6,172 nucleotides of DNA, taken from assembly GCA_028226735.1 (NCBI GenBank), contig JAOIYV010000026.1, positions 1 through 6,172 on the forward strand, given 5' to 3'. The translations under genes and the position numbers were made by a program. Within the stretch, counting starts at the first letter, position 1, and every line of letters starts with the position of its first letter. Below the pieces are notes generated by a model. That model saw only the letters and a list, made by a program, of their open reading frames with translations. It did no database searches and was not told the origin of the DNA. This stretch comes from Candidatus Pelagibacter sp. (GTDB lineage: Bacteria > Pseudomonadota > Alphaproteobacteria > Pelagibacterales > Pelagibacteraceae). Positions 1 to 5,111 of this stretch are shown piece after piece.

Positions 1-76
1 TTGGTTTTTCCAATGTTAAGGGGTTTAATCTTTTTCCATAGCCAGCACACAAGATTAATGCAGTATTAATTTTCAT
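1..76 (-). CDS. murU: Nucleotidyltransferase, MurU-like (N-terminal 25 codons, cut by window edge)
   Basis: The reverse strand opens a reading frame with ATG at 76-74 that runs off the left edge; 25 complete codons are visible. The peptide carries the nucleotide-binding signature of sugar-1-phosphate nucleotidyltransferases: LCAGYGKRLNPLT (residues 9-21) followed by LEKP, matching the family pattern G-x-G-x-R-L-x-P-L-T-x(3)-P. The ATG overlaps the TGA stop of the upstream kinase as ATGA, a typical translational coupling junction. In Pseudomonas and many alphaproteobacteria the gene directly after an AmgK-type kinase is MurU, which converts MurNAc-1-phosphate and UTP to UDP-MurNAc in a cytoplasmic peptidoglycan-recycling route. 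The family call rests on the motif; the MurU substrate is inferred from the neighbour, and another NDP-sugar pyrophosphorylase (GlmU- or RmlA-type) cannot be excluded from 25 residues. Confidence 0.8.
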   Translation of the reverse strand, partial: MKINTALILCAGYGKRLNPLTLEKP

Positions 77-1038
77 TTAAGATTCCTAAATTCTTTAGAA
101 AAATTAAGATCCAAAGTTTTTTTAAGGTTATCAAATATTATATTATTTTTAATTCTTAACTCTATTAATTTCCATGCATGCGGTATTAAACTTAAATACT
201 TTGTCTTCTTGTCCCTTACTGCTAACCTTGTAAAAATTCCTATTATTTTCATATTTCTAAGCACTGACAATATTTCAAAATCATTTAGTAAAATAACTTT
301 GTTAATTTTTTTATTATTCAACTTTAAATAATAGTTATAAATGTTTTCTTTTAATTTTTTATTTGTTTTAAACCTAACATCGTCAATTAAAGATGCCAAA
401 TCATAAGCTCTATTACCTATCAAAGCATCCTGCGTATCAATGGTTGCTAATTTTTTTTTGTATTTCATTAAATTTGATACGTGAAAATCCCGATGAACGA
501 AAGTATCATTTTTTAAGTTAAGATTAGATATTAAAAATTTTATTTGTTTATTTATTTCAATATTTAAAGTTTGTATTTTTTTTTTAGATATATATTTTTT
601 TGTATACCAGTCACAAAATAATTTAGCTTCTTTAAACAATTTATAGTCATCATAAACTGGTAACTTATAATTTTTCCCTTTAAAATTTTTAATTTTGTTT
701 TGTTTAATTTTTTGAATCTTACTTAGTAAATTAATAGATCTTTTGTATAAATTAATCTTATTACTTCCATTTTTATTTAATAGTTTAAATATTGTATCAT
801 CACCAAAATCTTCAATTTCTATAAAATTTTGTTTATAATTTTCTTTATATAGTTTTGGAGCTAAAATTTTATTTTCAACCAATAAACTATTTATAGCATC
901 ATATATTAATAGGTTTTTTTCTTTTTCTTTCGTGGCATAAACTATAATTGAATTTTTTTTACCATTCTTTTTTCTATAAAAAGATCTGAACGATGCATCA
1001 CCTTTAATTTTTTTTAATGTTGATTTAGCTGATCTCAT
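73..1038 (-). CDS. amgK: AmgK-like aminoglycoside-phosphotransferase-fold kinase (probable MurNAc/GlcNAc anomeric kinase)
   Basis: This 321-residue cytoplasmic protein has the APH/choline-kinase fold signatures. GDASFR (13-18) is the nucleotide-loop motif typical of AmgK. The Brenner-type catalytic motif HRDFHVSN (182-189) holds the catalytic Asp184 and metal ligand Asn189, and ATIDTQDA (198-205) holds the second metal-binding Asp201, followed by YDLASLIDD (212-220). AmgK phosphorylates MurNAc (and GlcNAc) on the anomeric hydroxyl, giving the substrate for MurU; a MurU-like gene follows with an ATGA overlap, which supports this role over antibiotic or choline phosphorylation. The ATG at 1038-1036 lies inside the end of tsaE (14-base overlap), and no clear Shine-Dalgarno sequence precedes it, so translation is probably coupled. 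The N-terminus is short: only 12 residues precede GDASFR. The protein is extremely rich in Lys, Asn and Ile, with runs of up to ten T on the plus strand, suggesting weak constraint outside the catalytic core. Fold is certain; exact substrate is inferred. Confidence 0.83.
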   Translation of the reverse strand: MRSAKSTLKKIKGDASFRSFYRKKNGKKNSIIVYATKEKEKNLLIYDAINSLLVENKILAPKLYKENYKQNFIEIEDFGDDTIFKLLNKNGSNKINLYKRSINLLSKIQKIKQNKIKNFKGKNYKLPVYDDYKLFKEAKLFCDWYTKKYISKKKIQTLNIEINKQIKFLISNLNLKNDTFVHRDFHVSNLMKYKKKLATIDTQDALIGNRAYDLASLIDDVRFKTNKKLKENIYNYYLKLNNKKINKVILLNDFEILSVLRNMKIIGIFTRLAVRDKKTKYLSLIPHAWKLIELRIKNNIIFDNLKKTLDLNFSKEFRNLK

Positions 1039-1501
1039 TTAATGTTCTGTCACTTATACCTTTAATAGTTAAAAATCTTTTGTTCATATCTTCTCCATAT
1101 TCAAAGAATAAATCAATTTTATTATCTATTTTGTTATCTATTTTTTCAGGCCATTCAATTAATGTTAGGATATCTTTTTGGTTTTCCAATAATCCAATAT
1201 TTTTTGCCTCAAGACTATTCTTTAGTCTGTATAAATCATAATGTTGGATTGTAAAAACTCCTACATCATATTCGTTTACTAAGTTAAATGTGGGACTTGT
1301 AACCTCTGTTTGCTTTAGATGATTGTTTGTTTGAAGACAGTTTATTAGATATCTTATAAAAGTTGTCTTACCAACTCCAATTTCACCATGAAAAAATACT
1401 ACGTCGCTTTTTTTTATTATTTTTGAAAAATTTTTTGCTAGCTCAGCTGTCCTCACCTCTAAAGAGATATCAATTTTACCACTATTAGTAGCGATAAGCA
1501 T
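1025..1501 (-). CDS. tsaE: tRNA threonylcarbamoyladenosine biosynthesis ATPase TsaE
   Basis: TsaE is the P-loop ATPase that drives turnover of the TsaB-TsaD complex making t6A at position 37 of ANN-decoding tRNAs; it acts in the cytoplasm. With ATG at 1501-1499 the protein has 158 residues, close to the 153 of E. coli TsaE. Visible motifs are Walker [10 protein letters not shown] (39-47; Lys44, Thr45), the family block [11 protein letters not shown] (68-78), HYDLYRL (87-93) and EWPEK (116-120). The frame can be extended ten codons to a GTG at 1531-1529, but this would give a 47-base overlap with ahcY and a peptide unlike TsaE N-termini, so the ATG is preferred; it overlaps the end of ahcY by 17 bases. 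The 3' end overlaps the kinase gene by 14 bases. In many other alphaproteobacteria TsaE and the downstream phosphotransferase are one fused polypeptide; here they are separate, overlapping genes in different frames. Confidence 0.93.
   Translation of the reverse strand: MLIATNSGKIDISLEVRTAELAKNFSKIIKKSDVVFFHGEIGVGKTTFIRYLINCLQTNNHLKQTEVTSPTFNLVNEYDVGVFTIQHYDLYRLKNSLEAKNIGLLENQKDILTLIEWPEKIDNKIDNKIDLFFEYGEDMNKRFLTIKGISDRTLNEIS
1116..1139. repeat. Two-copy 12-base tandem repeat inside tsaE
   Basis: Two adjacent 12-base units, attttattatct (1116-1127) and attttgttatct (1128-1139), differ at one base. On the coding strand they give the in-frame repeat [10 protein letters not shown] at residues 121-130 of TsaE, just after the conserved EWPEK block. 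The length is a multiple of three, so the reading frame is kept. It looks like a small slippage duplication in a poorly conserved surface segment. Confidence 0.6.
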
Positions 1502-2771
1502 CAGGCTTGAATGGACCTTCTGTTCCAACACTTATATAGTCTGCTTGATCTTTTGATAATTTTGTTAGTTTTGCTCCAACTTTTTTCAAGTGTAGCATTG
1601 CTACTTTTTCGTCTAAGTTTTTTGGAAGTACGTAAACTTTATTTTTATAATTTTTATGATTATTCCATAGCTCTATCTGAGCAATAACCTGATTAGTAAA
1701 TGATGCACTCATTACAAAACTGGGGTGGCCTGTTGCACATCCTAAATTAACCAATCTTCCCTCCGCTAAAAGTATAATTCTTTTTCCACTATTTAATTCT
1801 ATCTCATGCACTTGTGGTTTAACTTCGGTCCATTTATAATTTTTTAAAGCGTCCACTTGTATTTCATTATCAAAGTGTCCAATATTGCAAAGTATAGCTC
1901 TATCCTTCATATTTCTCATATGATCTGCTGTAACAATATCTTTATTACCTGTTGCTGTTACAACTATATCTGCTTTATTAATTGCTTCATCCATTAATAC
2001 TACTTCATAGCCTTCCATAGCTGCTTGAAGTGCGCAAATTGGATCTGCTTCTGTAACCATAACTCTAGCACCACTTTGTCTTAATGATGCTGCACTTCCT
2101 TTGCCTACGTCACCAAACCCAGCTACTATAGCTACCTTGCCTGACATCATTACATCAGTCGCTCTTCTAATTCCATCCACTAAACTTTCTCTACACCCAT
2201 ATAAATTATCAAATTTTGACTTTGTAACCGAGTCGTTAACATTAATTGCTGGAATCATTAAGTTACCATCTTTTTCCATCTTATTTAGTGCTTTAATTCC
2301 AGTTGTTGTTTCTTCAGAAACACCTTTAATTTCTTTTAATAAATCTTTGTAATCGTTGTGCATGATTGCAGTCAAATCTCCACCATCATCTAATAGCATA
2401 TTTGCTTTCCAATCTTTTCTTCCTTCAATTGTTTGTTTTATGCACCACAAATATTCCTCTTCTGTTTCACCTTTCCAAGCAAATACTGGGATTCCTGCCT
2501 TAGCTATTGCTGAAGCAGCATGGTCTTGTGTAGAAAAAATATTACATGAAGACCATCTAACTTCTGCACCTAGATTGACTAAAGTTTCAATCAAAACAGC
2601 TGTTTGAATTGTCATATGAAGACAACCTAAAATCTTGGCTCCCTTTAATGGAAGTTTTCCATCATACTCCTCTCTTAATGCCATAAGTCCTGGCATTTCA
2701 GTTTCAGCAATAGAAATTTCTTTTCTTCCAAATTCTGCTTGAGATATATCTTTGACTTTAAAATCTTCCAT
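1485..2771 (-). CDS. ahcY: S-adenosylhomocysteine hydrolase (adenosylhomocysteinase)
   Basis: AhcY reversibly hydrolyses S-adenosylhomocysteine to homocysteine and adenosine using tightly bound NAD, relieving product inhibition of methyltransferases and feeding the methionine cycle; it is a cytoplasmic tetramer in known examples. Using ATG at 2771-2769 (428 residues), the hallmarks are in order: [15 protein letters not shown] (50-64), LDDGGDLT (127-134), SEETTTG (152-158), [13 protein letters not shown] (177-189) with the catalytic Lys184 and Asp188, Cys193, the NAD loop GFGDVGKG (218-225), HFDNEI (299-304), and the C-terminal KPDAYRY (422-428) that reaches the NAD site of a partner subunit. 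A TTG six codons upstream (2789) is possible, but the ATG gives the usual start just before the [16 protein letters not shown] block. The protein lacks the roughly 40-residue insert found between DDGGD and EETTTG in typical alphaproteobacterial enzymes. It is the most conserved and least AT-biased gene here. The stop lies 17 bases inside tsaE. Confidence 0.98.
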   Translation of the reverse strand: MEDFKVKDISQAEFGRKEISIAETEMPGLMALREEYDGKLPLKGAKILGCLHMTIQTAVLIETLVNLGAEVRWSSCNIFSTQDHAASAIAKAGIPVFAWKGETEEEYLWCIKQTIEGRKDWKANMLLDDGGDLTAIMHNDYKDLLKEIKGVSEETTTGIKALNKMEKDGNLMIPAINVNDSVTKSKFDNLYGCRESLVDGIRRATDVMMSGKVAIVAGFGDVGKGSAASLRQSGARVMVTEADPICALQAAMEGYEVVLMDEAINKADIVVTATGNKDIVTADHMRNMKDRAILCNIGHFDNEIQVDALKNYKWTEVKPQVHEIELNSGKRIILLAEGRLVNLGCATGHPSFVMSASFTNQVIAQIELWNNHKNYKNKVYVLPKNLDEKVAMLHLKKVGAKLTKLSKDQADYISVGTEGPFKPDAYRY

Positions 2772-2815
2772 TGAGCGGTTTTCTAACAATAATAATTCAA
2801 TTAATCAACTTATGA
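2772..2815 (-). other. Short chvG-ahcY spacer, no clear signal
   Basis: This 44-base AT-rich gap separates the chvG stop from the preferred ahcY ATG. It holds no convincing Shine-Dalgarno sequence, no GC-rich hairpin with a T-run, and it is too short and featureless for a known SAM or SAH riboswitch. A TATTAT hexamer (coding strand) is present but lacks a properly spaced -35 partner. Read-through from chvG into ahcY is the simplest reading. Confidence 0.4.
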
Positions 2816-4354
2816 TTAAGCCTTAGGAAAAACAATTTCAACATTTGCCCCTTTTTGCTTGGTATTATTAGATGCATTAATTGTAGCACCATGAAGATCC
2901 ACAAGATTTTTTACAATATTCAATCCAAGACCAGAATGTTCACCAAAAGTTTCTGGCCTGTTACTATAAAATCTATCAAATATTTTTTTTGTACTTGTTT
3001 CTTTAAAGCCTTTGCCTTCATCAATAACTTTAAGGATAACTTTTTTTTTGTCATCTTTTGAAATTTCAACTAAGACTTTTTGATTGTCATCACTAAAGGA
3101 AATTGAATTATCAAGTAAATTTGCAATGATCTGTTCTATTCTATTTTCTATTCCATGGATGAAATATTCTTCTTTGCTGTTTGGTTCATTTAGGACTATT
3201 TTAATTCCTCTTTTTGCTTCATAAATACCATTAAAATCATCAACCACAGATTTTATTATTAATTTTATATCAATTTTTTTCATTTTTTCTTTACTCAACG
3301 CAACCTCATCTTTTAACATCTGAGAATAATCAGTGATCAATCTTTCAATTCTTTGAACATCGTGATTTAAAATGTCAACTAATCTGACTCTTTGGTTTTG
3401 ATCATCTGTTTCATTTAATATTTCCGAAGCACTTTTTAATGATGTTAGTGGGTTTCTAATTTCGTGTACTAAATCTGTTGAAAAGTTTTCTGCGTGGGAA
3501 ATTCTTTTTTGAAGTTCTTGAGTCATATCCTCTAATGAATTGGAAAGTGTTCCCAGCTCATCATTTCTACTTTTTAATTCTTCAATATTTGTTTTTTTTC
3601 TACTTTTTTCTTTAATTATATTTGTATAAGTAACTAAATTTTTTATAGGTTTTAAAAAATATCTATTTAAAACAAATGAAAATATAAAGATAACAATACC
3701 AACAACGATTGCTGTTCTTAATATAAAATTTTTTCTCTCATCAATTGCTGATTTGATATCATTTGCATTTTCTGAAATAGCAAGATAACCTATAGTCTTT
3801 CCTTCATGCGTAATATTTTTTATTGTCGTTAATAAAAATTGATTATAGCCTTCTTGTGTAAAAGTATATGGTTTTCCATAATTTTTTGACCATGAATAAT
3901 TAGTCAAAATATCTTTAAGAGAAATAGTTTTTTCTTTGTTTACATCTTTTGCTTCAGTTGTTTTCTTAGCTTTTTTTTCATCCAAAATTTCGAGCTGAAC
4001 TATATCAAGCCTATTAGAAAACGATCTAGGGTCTAAATCTAAAGTATCAGTATCACCTACTAAGTTAAACTGATTATCAAAAAAAATTACTCTGTCTAAA
4101 TTTTGAAATAAAAATCTAGTAGAAATTAAAAATTTTCTTATATCTTCCCCTTCAAATTTTATATTTAGTCTTAAAATATGATCAATTGTGTTATTAATTA
4201 TCTGAATATGTTTAACAGTTTTTTTTTGAATTAAGTTTGGTTTAACATTTTGAATATATAAAATAGTTAAGCTACCAAGTATTATAAAGGTAATTAAATT
4301 TATGAATAAAAATTTTTTTAAAATAGATAGGCTTTTAAGAAAATTGTTGAACAT
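2816..4354 (-). CDS. chvG: ChvG-like membrane sensor histidine kinase
   Basis: This 512-residue inner-membrane kinase is laid out like ChvG/ExoS of alphaproteobacteria. A first membrane segment lies at about 14-34, a periplasmic sensor at about 35-210 and a second membrane segment at about 212-231. A HAMP linker follows (about 232-285). The HisKA domain carries VHEIRNPLTS (296-305) with phospho-acceptor His297. The ATPase domain has the N box IEQIIANLLDNS (406-417), G1 DEGKGF (445-450), the F box FDRFYSNRPE (459-468) and G2 SGLGLNIVK (474-482). The wording around FYSNRPETFGEHSGLGL is very close to ChvG. In rhizobia ChvG senses acid/envelope stress, is held off by periplasmic ExoR, and phosphorylates ChvI. 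A Lys-rich stretch at 127-143 breaks up the periplasmic domain. The start ATG shares its A with the chvI stop (TAATG), so the two are probably made in fixed ratio. The ligand or partner here is unknown; an EnvZ-type label is possible in automated annotation. Confidence 0.88.
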   Translation of the reverse strand: MFNNFLKSLSILKKFLFINLITFIILGSLTILYIQNVKPNLIQKKTVKHIQIINNTIDHILRLNIKFEGEDIRKFLISTRFLFQNLDRVIFFDNQFNLVGDTDTLDLDPRSFSNRLDIVQLEILDEKKAKKTTEAKDVNKEKTISLKDILTNYSWSKNYGKPYTFTQEGYNQFLLTTIKNITHEGKTIGYLAISENANDIKSAIDERKNFILRTAIVVGIVIFIFSFVLNRYFLKPIKNLVTYTNIIKEKSRKKTNIEELKSRNDELGTLSNSLEDMTQELQKRISHAENFSTDLVHEIRNPLTSLKSASEILNETDDQNQRVRLVDILNHDVQRIERLITDYSQMLKDEVALSKEKMKKIDIKLIIKSVVDDFNGIYEAKRGIKIVLNEPNSKEEYFIHGIENRIEQIIANLLDNSISFSDDNQKVLVEISKDDKKKVILKVIDEGKGFKETSTKKIFDRFYSNRPETFGEHSGLGLNIVKNLVDLHGATINASNNTKQKGANVEIVFPKA

Positions 4355-5061
4355 TAACTAACGTTCCATCTATATCCGCTGCCATATCTTGTTTCTATTG
4401 CAGAAAAATCAGGATCGACTTTTTTAAATTTTTTTCTTATTCTTTTGACATGACTATCTATGGTTCTATCCTCAATGTCAGTATCTTCTCTGTATGCTAT
4501 ATCCATCAATTGTGCTCTTTCTTTAATTATACCTGGTCTTTTAGCTAGTTCCTTTACTATCAAAAACTCTGTAGTGGTAAGTTTATCTGGCAATTGTTTT
4601 CCATTCCATTCGCATTCAAGCTGAGAAGGATCAAGTTTAAGTTTTCCATGTAAGATTATATTTTTAGTATCTTCAAGATTATTATTAATGTCTTTTTTTC
4701 TAAGTTGAACTCTAATTCTTTCAATCAAAACTTTTATTGAAAATCCTCCTGATTTTTTTACAAAATCATCAGCACCTAATTTCAGACCTAAAAGTTCATC
4801 AATCTCGTCATCTTTTGATGTCAAAAAAATTACTGGTAAAGTTGTTTTTTTTCTTAACTTTTTTAAAAGTTCTTCACCATCCATTTTTGGCATTTTAATA
4901 TCAATAACTGCTAAATCAGGTGGAGTTCTTGATAAACCAATTAAAGCGCTTTCGCCATCAATATAAGTTTGAACTTTAAATCCTTCTTTTTCTAAAGCAA
5001 TACTTATGCTTGTAAGTATATTTCTGTCATCATCGATTAGTGCAATTGTTTGTGTGTGCAT
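4354..5061 (-). CDS. chvI: ChvI-like OmpR/PhoB-family response regulator
   Basis: This 235-residue regulator has a receiver domain (about 5-122) and an OmpR-type winged-helix DNA-binding domain (about 137-233). The receiver has the acidic pocket DDD (10-12), phospho-acceptor Asp54 in VIDIKMPKMDG, Thr81 in FLTS, and a Lys in FVKK (100-103). The C-terminal domain shows LTTTEFLIVKELAKRPG (161-177), the recognition region DRTIDSHVKRIRKKF (198-212) and ETRYGSGYRW (223-232), all standard for the family and close to ChvI. It is expected to be phosphorylated by the overlapping ChvG-like kinase and to bind DNA as a dimer. An oddity is the loop after Asp99: the usual K-P-F-S reads KKSGGFS (102-108), with the conserved proline gone and two extra residues. 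Start ATG is at 5061-5059; no Shine-Dalgarno sequence is seen, and a candidate promoter lies directly upstream. Confidence 0.92.
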   Translation of the reverse strand: MHTQTIALIDDDRNILTSISIALEKEGFKVQTYIDGESALIGLSRTPPDLAVIDIKMPKMDGEELLKKLRKKTTLPVIFLTSKDDEIDELLGLKLGADDFVKKSGGFSIKVLIERIRVQLRKKDINNNLEDTKNIILHGKLKLDPSQLECEWNGKQLPDKLTTTEFLIVKELAKRPGIIKERAQLMDIAYREDTDIEDRTIDSHVKRIRKKFKKVDPDFSAIETRYGSGYRWNVS

Positions 5062-5072
5062 AAACTACTTTA

Positions 5073-5101
5073 AAAATACTAAATTGTTCTAATTTAGGCA
5101 A
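5073..5101 (-). promoter_or_regulatory. Candidate sigma-70-type promoter for chvI
   Basis: On the coding strand, TTGCCT (5101-5096; 4 of 6 matches to TTGACA) is followed after exactly 17 bases by TATTTT (5078-5073; 4 of 6 to TATAAT). It sits in the only sizeable gap before chvI. The -10 would end 11 bases before the ATG, so the transcript would have only about 4-6 leader bases, fitting the lack of a Shine-Dalgarno sequence. In DNA this AT-rich such matches occur by chance, so this is a proposal only. Confidence 0.35.
5079..5097. repeat. Perfect 7-base inverted repeat in polA-chvI gap (possible operator or weak terminator)
   Basis: CTAAATT (5079-5085) and AATTTAG (5091-5097) are perfect inverted copies around a 5-base centre. 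They fill the spacer of the candidate chvI promoter. A second short palindrome, GGCA-A-TGCC (5097-5105), abuts it. The element could be an operator for a dimeric regulator, perhaps ChvI itself. Alternatively it is an AT-only hairpin followed on the coding strand by TATTTTT, a poor intrinsic terminator for polA. The sequence shows the symmetry; the role is inferred. Confidence 0.45.
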
Positions 5102-5111
5102 TGCCAATATA

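Noticed and set aside
1502..1531. Ten-codon N-terminal extension of TsaE to a GTG start
   Set aside because: It would overlap ahcY by 47 bases and add residues unlike TsaE N-termini; the ATG at 1501 gives a normal length.
2101..2607. Two plus-strand open frames of about 83 codons opposite ahcY
   Set aside because: They lie entirely antisense to the highly conserved ahcY coding sequence, have no recognisable domain, and arise from the codon structure of the real gene.
2772..2789. TTG start six codons upstream for ahcY
   Set aside because: The ATG at 2771 is a stronger start and places the conserved N-terminal block at the usual distance.
2772..2815. SAM or SAH riboswitch in front of ahcY
   Set aside because: The gap is only 44 bases, AT-rich, and shows no pairing compatible with a known SAM/SAH aptamer.
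2855..3061. A plus-strand open frame of 68 codons opposite the chvG ATPase domain
   Set aside because: It is antisense to the conserved ATPase-domain motifs of the kinase, rich in Phe/Ile/Lys as expected from an AT-rich complement, and shows no family resemblance.
4745..4750. Perfect AGGAGG (coding strand) inside chvI as an internal ribosome binding site
   Set aside because: No ATG, GTG or TTG lies 5-10 bases downstream opening a plausible frame; it simply encodes the Gly-Gly of the altered loop.
5062..5111. Intrinsic terminator after polA
   Set aside because: The only stem of note is 7 AT-rich pairs followed by a short interrupted T stretch, too weak to call a terminator with confidence; it is listed as an inverted repeat instead.
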